Source: JABMQB01 sp963677475
Lineage (GTDB): Bacteria; Bacteroidota; Bacteroidia; Bacteroidales; Prolixibacteraceae
NCBI GenBank assembly: GCA_963677475.2
Contig: CAXXQD010000021.1
Coordinates: 620,001 to 684,000, forward strand
Direction of reading: 5' to 3'
DNA length: 64,000 bases
Of this stretch, positions 51,190-59,936 are shown one piece after another. A program made the translations under genes and the position numbers. Below the pieces are notes generated by a model. It saw only the letters and a program-made list of their open reading frames with translations. It ran no database searches and was not told the DNA's origin. Position 1 is the stretch's first letter; every line of letters begins with the position of its first letter.

Positions 51190-52581
51190 ATGTTTAAAAA
51201 GGAAACGTATATAAAAAGAAGGGACGAGTTAAAGAAAAAAGTTGGGACCGGATTAATCCTATTGTTCGGAAACGATGAATCATCAATGAATTATGCCGAC
51301 AATACTTATCGTTATCGGCAAGATAGTACTTTTATCTATTATTTTGGTATTCAACATCCAGGGCTTACAGCAGTTATCGACATCGACAATGACCAGGAAA
51401 TAATTATTGGGGATGATTATACCATTGATGATATTGTGTGGATGGGTTCACAGCCAACTATTTTGTCAAGGGCAGAAAAATGCGGGGTGTCGATAGTTAA
51501 GCCTGTTAAAGAATTAAGAACGATTTTAGATTCATCCAAAAACAAAAAACAAATAATTCATTTCCTTCCTTTATACCGACCTGAGAATAAAATAAAATTG
51601 CAGAATTTAATTGGCATTTTGCCCAACGACATTCAAAATAAGTTTTCGGTTGATTTGGTGAAGGCAGTAGTTTCGCAAAGGGAAATAAAAGATGAAGAAG
51701 AAATAAAAGAATTGCACCATGCTGTGAATGTGTCGGTTGACATGCATGTGGCAGCAATGAAAACAGCAAAGCCAGGAATGACTGAAGCACAGGTGACGGC
51801 TGAAATACACAAGGTTGCTTTAGCTGCGGGTGGCGATATTGCTTTCCCTATAATTGCAACCATTAACGGACAAACCCTGCACAACCATTATCATGGCAAT
51901 AAAATAAAAGAAGGGGATTTGTTTTTGGTGGATGCCGGATACGAAGCAAACAGTTGCTATGCGGGTGACCTTTCAAGTACTTTCCCTGTGGGTAAAACGT
52001 TTACCCCAGAGCAAAAAGATATCTTTCAGGTAAGTTTAAATGCCCATGAGGCAGCTATTGCTGCCCTACAATTTGGTGAGCCGTTCCGAAATGCACATAC
52101 TGCTGCATGTCTTGGGGTTGCGGAAGGCTTAAAAGTAATGGGACTGATGAAAGGAAACATGGAAGATGCTGTTGAGGCAGGAGCACATGCTTTGTTTTTT
52201 CCATGCGGAACTGGACATATGATGGGACTAGATGTCCATGACATGGAAGACCTTGGTGAAGTTTGGGTAGGCTACGACGGACAGCCTAAAAGCACCTTGT
52301 TCGGTTTAAAATCTTTGCGGTTTGCCAAAACGCTGAAAGCTGGTCATGTTTTTACCATTGAACCTGGTGTTTATTTTATTCCTGAACTAATTGACCTTTG
52401 GAAGAGAGAACCACGGTTTGGTGAATTTTATAACTGGGATAAAATTGAAGCATTCAGAAACTTTGGTGGAATCAGAAACGAGGAAGATTTTGTTATGACC
52501 GAAGATGGAGCTGTTCGGTTAGGTAAGCCTAAGCCAAAGACCATAGAACAGATTGAAGCAATCAGGGCAAAGGTATTTTAA
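51190..52581 (+). CDS. pepP: Xaa-Pro aminopeptidase (M24, AMP_N family)
   Basis: 463 residues. The N-terminal AMP_N domain (about 1-140: RYRQDSTFIYYFGIQHPGLTAVID) is followed by the M24 pita-bread domain. The two-metal ligands are visible: Asp in LFLVDAGYEAN near 243, Asp in YAGDLSSTFPVG near 257, His in FPCGTGHMMGLDVHD near 344, Glu in FTIEPGVYF near 394 and Glu in IRNEEDFVMTEDG near 434. It releases an N-terminal residue preceding Pro. No signal peptide, so it is cytoplasmic, in contrast to the exported DPP-IV-like partner upstream. Confidence 0.94.
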   Translation: MFKKETYIKRRDELKKKVGTGLILLFGNDESSMNYADNTYRYRQDSTFIYYFGIQHPGLTAVIDIDNDQEIIIGDDYTIDDIVWMGSQPTILSRAEKCGVSIVKPVKELRTILDSSKNKKQIIHFLPLYRPENKIKLQNLIGILPNDIQNKFSVDLVKAVVSQREIKDEEEIKELHHAVNVSVDMHVAAMKTAKPGMTEAQVTAEIHKVALAAGGDIAFPIIATINGQTLHNHYHGNKIKEGDLFLVDAGYEANSCYAGDLSSTFPVGKTFTPEQKDIFQVSLNAHEAAIAALQFGEPFRNAHTAACLGVAEGLKVMGLMKGNMEDAVEAGAHALFFPCGTGHMMGLDVHDMEDLGEVWVGYDGQPKSTLFGLKSLRFAKTLKAGHVFTIEPGVYFIPELIDLWKREPRFGEFYNWDKIEAFRNFGGIRNEEDFVMTEDGAVRLGKPKPKTIEQIEAIRAKVF

Positions 52582-52649
52582 CGAAGGCCAATTATTTCAA
52601 TTAAAACCTATAACTTAATCTAGATGATTGAAGAAGTGCTGGCGAATTC

Positions 52650-52952
52650 TTATTCGCAGGTACATTTGTGAAGGCAATCCACAATCTGGCTAAGAATATC
52701 GTATTTCAAAAAGTAAAAGGTGTTTTTTCCTTCCCTTCTGGAACAAAGAACGCCTTTGTCTTTTAAAATGCCCAGGTGGTGTGAAGTGGTAGATTGTTCA
52801 ATACCAAGCAGTTCGTGTATTTCTGTAACAGTCAATTTTTTCCCTCCCTCCAAATGTTTAAGGATTGCAATCCTCATTGGATGAGCAATGGCTTTCAGCA
52901 TATTTGCAGCTGTTTCCAAACTTCCCGTATCTAACTCCTTGATATCTACCAT
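52650..52952 (-). CDS. ArsR-family winged-helix repressor
   Basis: 100 residues. The winged helix-turn-helix is clear: AIAHPMRIAILKHLEGGKKLTVTEIHELLGIEQSTTSHHLGILKDKGVL, then a wing RREGKNTFYFLK. The tail ends CLHKCTCE, a Cys-rich end that could bind a soft metal or react with redox signals. Ligand positions differ within ArsR proteins, so the signal is unknown. The gene stands alone with no metal pump or transporter next to it. An AT-rich imperfect palindrome overlaps the likely promoter (52972-52995). Confidence 0.88.
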   Translation of the reverse strand: MVDIKELDTGSLETAANMLKAIAHPMRIAILKHLEGGKKLTVTEIHELLGIEQSTTSHHLGILKDKGVLCSRREGKNTFYFLKYDILSQIVDCLHKCTCE

Positions 52953-52971
52953 AATTAAATTCTTACAAATG

Positions 52972-52995
52972 CAAATATATAAATATTTAATAATT
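52972..52995 (-). promoter_or_regulatory. Likely -7 box and operator of the arsR-type gene
   Basis: Minus strand TATATTTG (52972-52979) is an exact TAnnTTTG match, 19 bp before the start. It overlaps an imperfect palindrome (AAATATATAAATATTT region), as expected for an autoregulated ArsR repressor. Confidence 0.35.
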
Positions 52996-53145
52996 ATCCT
53001 ATGCCTATGTGTTCATTTGAAATAATTCTGAATAAAGCATTGGTTCTTAATAAAACTTAATTAAGGGATTTTGGGACTTAGATAATCAAAATGTATATGG
53101 TGTTGACAATTTTTTTTTGCTACTTTGCTGCCTTATTATTATAAA

Positions 53146-54120
53146 ATGACAGTACTTAAGGAAATTCAGGCACCCATCAGTCAAGAGCTAAAGGATTTTG
53201 AGCCTTACTTCAAAAAATCGCTGAGCAGCGATGTGCCTTTGCTAAGTACAATACTTAATTTTATATACAGGACCAAAGGCAAACAATTACGGCCAATGTT
53301 TGTTTTTCTTTCGGCTGCCTTGCATGGCGAAACCAATGAAATGTCACAACTGGCAGCATGCTCGGTGGAATTGTTGCATACAGCCACTTTGACCCATGAT
53401 GATGTGGTGGATGAATCGTATGAACGGCGGGGCAGCTTTTCGGTGAATGCGCTTTGGAAAAATAAACTTGCAGTTTTAGTTGGCGATTTTATCCTTTCAA
53501 AAGGTTTTCTTTTGACACTCGAACATAAAAAATACAACTATCTACATCTTATTTCGAGAGCTGTAGAGGATATGATTGAAGGCGAAATCCTTCAAATGAA
53601 AAAAAGCCGAAAACTGGATATTGACAATGAAACCTACTTTGAAATTATACGAAAAAAGACTGCTTCGTTAATTGCAACGAGCATGGCAATTGGTACTGCT
53701 TCGGTTTCGGATGACGAAGAACTTGCTGAAAAAATGTACGCCATTGGCTTAGACGTGGGCATAGCTTTTCAGATAAAGGACGATATCTTTGATTACCAGA
53801 ATAAGGGAATAATTGGGAAACCAACCGGGAATGATATTAAAGAAAAAAAGATAACCCTCCCGCTTTTGTATGTTCTTAAAAATTCAGGGTCGAAAGAACG
53901 CAGGCGGATATTGAAACTTATTAAAAGAAAGAATAAAAATACGGCTGTTGTTCGCGAGTTGATCGAACTGGTCGTTCAAAAAGGGGGTATTGATTACGCT
54001 ACCCAAAAAATGAACGAGTTTAGGGATAAAGCGATTGCCGGACTAAATGAGTTTGACGATTGCCCGGCCAAAGAATCATTAATTACCCTGGTTAATTATA
54101 TCACCACCAGAAAAAAATAA
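53146..54120 (+). CDS. ispB: Polyprenyl diphosphate synthase (IspB/octaprenyl type)
   Basis: 324 residues from the ATG at 53146; an in-frame TTG at 53125 is less likely because it overlaps the promoter-like TACTTTG. An all-helical trans-prenyltransferase condensing isopentenyl diphosphate onto an allylic primer. The two Asp-rich metal motifs are LTHDDVVDES (FARM, near residue 82) and FQIKDDIFDYQ (SARM, near 208). GKQLRPMFVFLSAAL near 43 and KKITLPLLY near 229 are family signatures. Length suits medium/long-chain synthases that feed menaquinone side chains. Exact chain length is not readable. Confidence 0.9.
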   Translation: MTVLKEIQAPISQELKDFEPYFKKSLSSDVPLLSTILNFIYRTKGKQLRPMFVFLSAALHGETNEMSQLAACSVELLHTATLTHDDVVDESYERRGSFSVNALWKNKLAVLVGDFILSKGFLLTLEHKKYNYLHLISRAVEDMIEGEILQMKKSRKLDIDNETYFEIIRKKTASLIATSMAIGTASVSDDEELAEKMYAIGLDVGIAFQIKDDIFDYQNKGIIGKPTGNDIKEKKITLPLLYVLKNSGSKERRRILKLIKRKNKNTAVVRELIELVVQKGGIDYATQKMNEFRDKAIAGLNEFDDCPAKESLITLVNYITTRKK

Positions 54121-54126
54121 ATAGTT

Positions 54127-54161
54127 AACGTCCTCCTTTTTAAAGGAGGTGCCAACTTCAG
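54127..54161. repeat. 35-bp direct repeat, copy 1
   Basis: Identical to 54391-54425. It starts AACGTCCTCC and includes the hairpin CCTCCTTTTTAAAGGAGG. It ends at the first base of GAGTTCCGCA (54161-54170), whose exact complement (54364-54373) lies before copy 2. Confidence 0.85.
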
Positions 54162-54390
54162 AGTTCCGCATTGGGATACCAAATATTTTTTCAATTTTCA
54201 TTAATTGCGTAAAAAACAACTAAAAATCCGAGCTAACCATCTGAGATTTTAATATTTGAAAACAAAATAAATTTTCAAAAACAGCCTGGGACACCCAAAA
54301 CACCACTTTGTTTAGGTTATTTTATTGATATTTAGAGAGATGAGTGTTTTGTGTTGGAAAAAGTGCGGAACTCAGGAAAAAAGTAAGAGC
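54162..54390. other. AT-rich spacer between the 35-bp repeats
   Basis: No coding frame or RNA gene recognised. GAGTTCCGCA at its left edge and TGCGGAACTC (54364-54373) form a 10-bp inverted pair. Confidence 0.5.
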
Positions 54391-54425
54391 AACGTCCTCC
54401 TTTTTAAAGGAGGTGCCAACTTCAG
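54391..54425. repeat. 35-bp direct repeat, copy 2
   Basis: Identical to 54127-54161. Copy 2 runs on into TTGGCGGAGGA, which completes a second hairpin (GCCAACTTCAGTTGGC). A CCCCTTTCAGGGG hairpin follows near 54512. The rest of the gap to 54553 shows no gene. Confidence 0.85.
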
Positions 54426-54553
54426 TTGGCGGAGGATTCCATTTCTTATTACGTTTAGGATTTTAATCATAAAATCCCCCTTGGTTTGCCATGAGGTTTC
54501 CTTTTGTTCGCCCCTTTCAGGGGTATTTACTAGCTTTAATAATTTTCCTTATT

Positions 54554-55411
54554 TTAGAAAAACTTCACGTCCTCATTACATATCTCCGACAGTAAATTAT
54601 TGGCAAGCCTGCTTGCACCTATCCTAAATAACTTATTGTTCATCCATTCTTCGCCAAGAATTTCATCTACAATCGTAAGATATAACATTGCTTCTTGTGC
54701 CGTTGAAATTCCGCCAGCAGGCTTAAAGCCACGTTTTTCGTTTTGCGTCTCGCACCACCATTTTAGTGCCGAACACATAACAAAGGCTGCTTCGGGTGTG
54801 GCTGCCACCGGCATTTTGCCTGTTGAGGTTTTTATAAAATCGGCTCCTGCCTGTAATGAAAGAATGGATGCCTGCCATATTTTTTCCGGATCTGCAAGAA
54901 TTCCGCTTTCAAGGATCACTTTCAGGTGTGCATTTCCAATGGCGGTTTTAATGGCTTTAATTTCCTCGAAACAATATTCTAGATTGCCATCCAGAAATGC
55001 CCAGAGAGGAAGTACTATGTCAATTTCATCGGCTCCGGCTTCAACAGCTAAAACAGCTTCTTGGACTTTTATTGATTCAAAGGTCATGGATGAAGGGAAC
55101 CCTCCGGCAACAGCTGCAATTTGAACATGTTCAATACCCAAAGTTTCTTTTACGCTTGCAACCATATTGGGGTAAACGCATATTGCGCCAACATTTGGCA
55201 TGTCAGGATATTCACTTGAAAATTGATTTACTTTCCGGGTAAATTCTGATACATGTGTAATAGTATCGGTTGAATTTAATGTGGTTAAATCAATGCACGA
55301 AAATGCGAGCTTCAGCTTTTCAATCGTTGTGTTTTTAGACGCTTTATCGTTGATTTCCTGAAGCTTTTTTGTTAGTTCTTCATTGGTAAAAGGAATGTTT
55401 GGAATATTCAT
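54554..55411 (-). CDS. deoC: Deoxyribose-phosphate aldolase
   Basis: 285 residues. It splits 2-deoxyribose-5-phosphate into glyceraldehyde-3-phosphate and acetaldehyde through a Lys Schiff base. The Schiff-base Lys lies in ADFIKTSTGK near residue 185. CVYPNMVASVKETLG near 83, AGADEIDIVLPL near 131 and a second Lys in GFKPAGGIST near 222 complete the signature. The start ATG overlaps the upstream mazG-like stop by one base, so the two are coupled. It is the last gene of dtd-mazG-deoC. Confidence 0.95.
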   Translation of the reverse strand: MNIPNIPFTNEELTKKLQEINDKASKNTTIEKLKLAFSCIDLTTLNSTDTITHVSEFTRKVNQFSSEYPDMPNVGAICVYPNMVASVKETLGIEHVQIAAVAGGFPSSMTFESIKVQEAVLAVEAGADEIDIVLPLWAFLDGNLEYCFEEIKAIKTAIGNAHLKVILESGILADPEKIWQASILSLQAGADFIKTSTGKMPVAATPEAAFVMCSALKWWCETQNEKRGFKPAGGISTAQEAMLYLTIVDEILGEEWMNNKLFRIGASRLANNLLSEICNEDVKFF

Positions 55412-55743
55412 TATTGCAGTTTTTTATTGTTTTTATGACGTGTACTGTCCCTGTTTGTTTTTTTCTCCATATTTTCTTTAAATGCCTTGGTAAGGTCAAC
55501 CCCGGTCTGGTTGGCAAGGCAAATTAATACCCACAACACATCGGCCATTTCATCTGCAATATTACTATTTTCTTCTGACTCTTTAAATGATTGATCGCCA
55601 TATTTTCGGGCCATAATTCTGGCCAATTCGCCCACTTCTTCCGTTAAAATAGCCATATTGGTAAGTTCGCTAAAATAACGAACACCTATAGTTTTGATCC
55701 AATGATCAACCTGTTTTTGCGCTTGTGTAAGTGTTAAATCCAT
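55411..55743 (-). CDS. MazG-like nucleotide pyrophosphohydrolase
   Basis: 110 residues from the ATG at 55741-55743; a longer frame to 55782 exists but MDLTLTQAQKQVD is the expected family start. An all-alpha NTP pyrophosphatase of the MazG/dCTPase kind: the EExxE metal motif is seen as ILTEEVGELARIMARKYG near residue 33, with the second set in ADEMADVLWVLICLANQ near 63. It hydrolyses (d)NTPs to NMPs, a house-cleaning function. It is coupled with deoC (TAATG overlap). Confidence 0.85.
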   Translation of the reverse strand: MDLTLTQAQKQVDHWIKTIGVRYFSELTNMAILTEEVGELARIMARKYGDQSFKESEENSNIADEMADVLWVLICLANQTGVDLTKAFKENMEKKTNRDSTRHKNNKKLQ

Positions 55744-55819
55744 GCTTCTATTTAAAATAGTTTTGAATTTGCTAAATTTCATAAAAAATGGTGAATATAA
55801 TCACCAAATTCAGGTTTTC

Positions 55820-56275
55820 TTAAAAATCCTTATTTTTCGAATCCATAATAATTGTAACTGGTCCATCGTTCACCAGGGCAACATCCATCATTGCCCCAAA
55901 TTCTCCGGTACCAACTTTTTTACCGAGTGTTTTTTCCATCGCAGCAATAAACCTTTTATACAGCGGGATGGATACCTCTGGTCGGGCGGCTTTAATGTAG
56001 GATGGCCTGTTCCCTTTTTTAGTGGATGCATGCAAAGTAAACTGACTTACGATAATGACATCCCCATCAATATCCTTAAGTGAAAGGTTCATTACCCCAT
56101 TGGCATCATTAAAAACCCTTAATTGGGCAATTTTTTTTACCAGCCATTCAATGTCCTGGCCCGAATCTTCATTTTCAATCCCTAACAAGATTAGCAATCC
56201 TTGTTTTATGGTTGCATTTATTTTTGATTGTATGGTGACGGATGCTTCGGAAACTCTTTGTACTACAACACGCAT
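55820..56275 (-). CDS. dtd: D-aminoacyl-tRNA deacylase
   Basis: 151 residues, the normal length. MRVVVQRVSEASVTI begins the family sequence; the two active-site motifs are VSQFTLHAS (SQFTL, near residue 78) and NDGPVTIIMD (GPVT, near 137; the Gly-cisPro pair gives chiral proofreading). It removes D-amino acids mischarged on tRNA. It is the first gene of the dtd-mazG-deoC run, 76 bp from the mazG-like start. Confidence 0.96.
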   Translation of the reverse strand: MRVVVQRVSEASVTIQSKINATIKQGLLILLGIENEDSGQDIEWLVKKIAQLRVFNDANGVMNLSLKDIDGDVIIVSQFTLHASTKKGNRPSYIKAARPEVSIPLYKRFIAAMEKTLGKKVGTGEFGAMMDVALVNDGPVTIIMDSKNKDF

Positions 56276-56334
56276 TTTTGTTATATTTAAACATGTTCAA
56301 ATATAAATAAACTATTTTGTACTTTTTGTGTTTA

Positions 56335-56342
56335 TATATTTG
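56335..56342 (+). promoter_or_regulatory. Likely -7 box of the TonB receptor gene
   Basis: TATATTTG is an exact TAnnTTTG match 20 bp before the ATG. A TTTG at 56316-56319 is only 15 bp upstream, shorter than usual. Confidence 0.4.
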
Positions 56343-56362
56343 TGTAAATTATTAAACAAAAT

Positions 56363-58747
56363 ATGAAGAGAAATTGGTTGATCATTGTATTCATTTTATT
56401 AACCCCATTGTTCCTCGGTGCCCAAAATGCATCTTTAAAGGGGCGGGTTTATAACCAGCAGAATAATGAGCCCTTACCTTTTGTAAATATTGTTGTATCG
56501 GGTACTACCATTGGTGCTACAACCGATATGGATGGGATGTTTCAGTTGAATGGGATTGAATCTGGATTTATTCGGGTGGAGGCATCATTTGTTGGCTTTA
56601 AACGGGCGATATCCGCTGAAATAGAAGTGAGCGCATCGAAAACTCCCTATATCGAAATTCCTTTGGAAGAATCAAATACAGAAATCGATGAGGTGACAAT
56701 TAAAGCCTCTCCATTCCGAAAAACGGAAGAAAGCCCGGTTTCCTTAAAGACAATTGGTATTTCTGAAATTGAAAACAGCCCGGGAGCAAACCGCGATATT
56801 TCAAAAGTTATTCAGTCATTTCCGGGTGTGCAATCGTCGCCATCTTTTCGAAATGACATTGTTATTCGCGGAGGAGGGCCTTCCGAAAGCAGGTTTTATT
56901 TAGATGGGGTAGAAGTTCCTTTTATCAACCATTTTGCAACCCAGGGTGCATCGGGTGGCCCAGTTGGGATTATAAATGCTGACCTTTTAAGGGAAGTGGA
57001 ATACTACTCGGGGGCTTTTCCTGCAAACAGGGGAAATGCCCTTAGCGGGGTGTTCGAATTTGCACAAAAAGATGGAAATACAGAGAAGTTCCAGTTTAAA
57101 ACATCCTTGGGGGCTTCAGAAGTTACTGCCACCCTTGATGGGCCCCTTTCTGATAAAACAAGTCTGACATTTTCTGCACGAAGGTCTTACCTGAAGTTTC
57201 TGTTTAGCTTAATTGAGCTTCCGTTTTTGCCGACTTTTAACGACATGCAATTTAAGCTGCGGTCGAGAATCGATAAAAAAAACGAAATTACTTTTGTTGG
57301 CCTTGGCGCCATTGATTTGTTCGATTTGAACCAGGAGATTGAGGATCCGGATGCACGGCAAAAATATATCCTGAGCCAAATTCCGGTTAACGAACAATGG
57401 AGTTATACCCTGGGGGCTGTTTACAAGCATTTTAGGGATAATAGTTACCAAACGGTGGTCCTGAGCAGAAGCCATTTAAACAATACAAGCATTAAATATT
57501 TTGAAAATGATGATAGTTCCGAAGAAAATAAAATCCTTGATTATTCTTCGGAAGAGATAGAAAATAAATTTCGATTGGAAAATTCAACCCGGATTGATGG
57601 ATTTAAATTCAACGCCGGAATAAACATCGATTTGGTTACCTATAAAAATAACACGCAGCAGAGAAGGTTTTATGGCGATGATATTGTAAATGTTAACTAT
57701 TCCACCAATCTAAATCTTGCCAAATGGGGAGCTTTTGCCCAGGTTAGTAAATCTGTTTTTGAAGAGAGGCTTGTGTTGTCGGCAGGAGCAAGAATGGATG
57801 CCAACAATTATTCAAAAGACATGAATAATCTGTTTAAACAGTTTTCGCCAAGGCTTTCTGCATCCTATATATTAACCGATAAATGGAGTATAAACGCAAA
57901 TATTGGAAAATATTATCAGCTGCCTTCATATACTTCGCTAGGTTTCAGGCAAAACGGGGAGCTGGTTAATAAAAACAATGAATTAAAGTATATTTCAGCT
58001 GCACATTATATTGCTGGAGTTGAGTTTCGTCCTTCGCAAATGGTTCTTTTTTCGATGGAAGGATTTTCGAAAAAATACAATGATTATCCGTTTTCGGTAA
58101 AAGACCAGATAAGCCTTGCAAACAAGGGTGCCGATTTTGGCGTAATCGGCGATGAGGAAGTTACCTCCGATTCAAAAGGGAAAGCTTATGGAGCGGAATT
58201 TATAACGCGAATAAATACGCAAAATGGTTTTAATTTAAACCTGTCATATACCTTGGTTAGGAGCGAATTTACCGATGCATCGGGACAATATGCCCCATCC
58301 AGTTGGGACAGCCGAAACTTATTGGTTTTGACATCCACAAAAACAATGAAAAAGGGATGGCTGGTAGGTGTTCGCTGGCGTTTTGCAGGTGGATTGCCAT
58401 ATACACCATACGATTTGGAAAGAAGTTCACTGGTTGAAGCCTGGAATTTAAAAGGGGCGCCGTACCACGACTTTTCAAGGCTAAACCAAGAAAGGTTTGA
58501 TGCATTCCACCAACTTGACCTGCGGATTGATAAAGCCTATTATTTAAAAAAGCTCACGGCAAAATTTTACATCGATGTTCAAAATCTGTATGGATTTGAG
58601 TCGGATGAACAGGATATCATCGTTCGAAAAGAAGATGCAAACGGAAATTTTGTTCTAACGGATAACGCAACCAGATATGTTTTTGAAGAAGTTCCGAATT
58701 CTTCAGGAACGGTTTTGCCAACCATTGGAATAATATTGGAGTTTTAA
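56363..58747 (+). CDS. TonB-dependent outer-membrane receptor with carboxypeptidase-like N-terminal domain
   Basis: 794 residues. The signal peptide (about 1-20) is followed by a carboxypeptidase-regulatory-like domain (about 24-110: LKGRVYNQQNNEPLPFVNIVV, TTDMDGMFQLNGI). The plug domain (about 115-240) has ENSPGANRDISKVIQSFPGVQ and DIVIRGGGPSESRFYLDGVEVP. The rest is the beta-barrel ending in an aromatic GIILEF strand. No SusD partner or glycan genes are adjacent, so it is not an ordinary Sus-type locus. The cargo is unknown. It stands alone ahead of an AAA ATPase gene. Confidence 0.93.
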   Translation: MKRNWLIIVFILLTPLFLGAQNASLKGRVYNQQNNEPLPFVNIVVSGTTIGATTDMDGMFQLNGIESGFIRVEASFVGFKRAISAEIEVSASKTPYIEIPLEESNTEIDEVTIKASPFRKTEESPVSLKTIGISEIENSPGANRDISKVIQSFPGVQSSPSFRNDIVIRGGGPSESRFYLDGVEVPFINHFATQGASGGPVGIINADLLREVEYYSGAFPANRGNALSGVFEFAQKDGNTEKFQFKTSLGASEVTATLDGPLSDKTSLTFSARRSYLKFLFSLIELPFLPTFNDMQFKLRSRIDKKNEITFVGLGAIDLFDLNQEIEDPDARQKYILSQIPVNEQWSYTLGAVYKHFRDNSYQTVVLSRSHLNNTSIKYFENDDSSEENKILDYSSEEIENKFRLENSTRIDGFKFNAGINIDLVTYKNNTQQRRFYGDDIVNVNYSTNLNLAKWGAFAQVSKSVFEERLVLSAGARMDANNYSKDMNNLFKQFSPRLSASYILTDKWSINANIGKYYQLPSYTSLGFRQNGELVNKNNELKYISAAHYIAGVEFRPSQMVLFSMEGFSKKYNDYPFSVKDQISLANKGADFGVIGDEEVTSDSKGKAYGAEFITRINTQNGFNLNLSYTLVRSEFTDASGQYAPSSWDSRNLLVLTSTKTMKKGWLVGVRWRFAGGLPYTPYDLERSSLVEAWNLKGAPYHDFSRLNQERFDAFHQLDLRIDKAYYLKKLTAKFYIDVQNLYGFESDEQDIIVRKEDANGNFVLTDNATRYVFEEVPNSSGTVLPTIGIILEF

Positions 58748-58750
58748 AAC

Positions 58751-58789
58751 GCATTTTGTATATTGCATTTTGTATTATACATTTTGCGC
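58751..58789 (+). repeat. Three 11-bp units with 14-bp period before the ATPase gene
   Basis: GCATTTTGTAT at 58751-58761 and again at 58765-58775, then ACATTTTGCGC at 58779-58789: three units exactly 14 bp apart, ending one base before the ATG at 58791. Confidence 0.65.
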
Positions 58790-58790
58790 C

Positions 58791-59936
58791 ATGAAAAAAA
58801 ATATTCCTTCCACACCTTTTCCAACTACAGGCTACTTTGGTCCAAAATATTTCTGCGACAGGGAAAGAGAAACGCGTTCAGTCATAGAAAATATTCGGGG
58901 AGGGATGTCAACAACCCTTATTTCAATTAGAAGAATTGGGAAAACCGGATTAATTAAACATGTTCAAAACCAAATAGAGGATGGTATGAATTGTATCTAT
59001 TTAGATATTTTGCCTACCGAGAATATGCTGGATTTTCTCAATAGTTTAGCAACGTCAATCGTTAATTCTATTCCTGAAAAATCAACATTTGGCACAAAGG
59101 TTTGGAATTTTTTGAAATCACTCCGGCCTGTTATTTCTTTCGATTCACTTTCAGGAGATCCTACTATTTCTTTTAATATACATGAGGATCAAAGTAAATT
59201 GCAAATTGAAAATTTGTTTTCATTTCTTGAAAAACAGGATAAAAAAACACTGTTTGCGATTGATGAATTTCAACAAATATTGAAATATCCTGAAACAAAT
59301 ACAGAAGCATGGTTAAGAAGTATAATACAACAATTAAAAAATGTGGTTTTTATTTTTTCAGGAAGCCAACAGCATTTAATGAACGAAATGTTTTCAAATC
59401 CGTCAAGGCCATTCTTCAGGAGCACCCAGTTTCTTAAACTTGAAAAAATTGAATTCGAACAGTATCATGCATTTATTCATGAAAAGTTTCAGGAGAATAA
59501 AAGAAAAATAAGTAGTAAAACCATTACCGAAATACTTGATTGGGCAAATCTACATACCTACTATGTACAGCTTTTGTGTAATAGGGTTTATATAAATTAC
59601 AAGAATAAAAATAGTTCTGAATTTTGGAGAGAAGAAGCGCTAAGAATTTTAATAGAGCAGGAATACGTATTTTTTTCGTATAGAGATGTACTCACAAAAC
59701 AACAATGGAACTTGTTAAGATCAATTGCCCTTGAAAAGAACCCCAGTGAATTAACCTCCAAAGATTTTATCCAAGACCATAAATTGGGAAGCCCGTCCAC
59801 AGTAAGAAGGTCCCTAAGTTCACTTCTGTCAAAGGAATTAATTTATAAAGATTTGGATAAGGATGGGAAAACTTACTACAGTGCTTATGATGTGCTTTTT
59901 CAGAATTGGATACAAAATCAATACCATAGAAAATGA
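58791..59936 (+). CDS. AAA+ ATPase of the archaeal-type (STAND-related) family
   Basis: 381 residues from the ATG at 58791; an in-frame TTG at 58770 lies inside the 14-bp repeats. Walker A appears as ISIRRIGKTGLIKHV near residue 45; Walker B as TLFAIDEFQQIL near 157; a sensor-like FIFSGSQQHLMNEMF near 187. The C-terminal part (about 285-381) looks like a winged helix (QWNLLRSIAL and SPSTVRRSLSSLLSKELI). Members of this broad family are common, often mobile, and mostly uncharacterised. The stop overlaps the lplA start by 4 bp (ATGA), giving coupling to a housekeeping gene. Function is unknown. Confidence 0.88.
   Translation: MKKNIPSTPFPTTGYFGPKYFCDRERETRSVIENIRGGMSTTLISIRRIGKTGLIKHVQNQIEDGMNCIYLDILPTENMLDFLNSLATSIVNSIPEKSTFGTKVWNFLKSLRPVISFDSLSGDPTISFNIHEDQSKLQIENLFSFLEKQDKKTLFAIDEFQQILKYPETNTEAWLRSIIQQLKNVVFIFSGSQQHLMNEMFSNPSRPFFRSTQFLKLEKIEFEQYHAFIHEKFQENKRKISSKTITEILDWANLHTYYVQLLCNRVYINYKNKNSSEFWREEALRILIEQEYVFFSYRDVLTKQQWNLLRSIALEKNPSELTSKDFIQDHKLGSPSTVRRSLSSLLSKELIYKDLDKDGKTYYSAYDVLFQNWIQNQYHRK

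Noticed and set aside
54600..55124. 174-codon plus-strand frame over deoC.
   Set aside because: Antisense shadow of deoC with no recognisable protein features.
56335..58747. A Sus-type polysaccharide utilisation locus around the TonB receptor.
   Set aside because: There is no SusD-like gene, glycoside hydrolase or sulfatase nearby. The propeller kinase at 26791-29697 is 27 kb away and likewise has no such partners.
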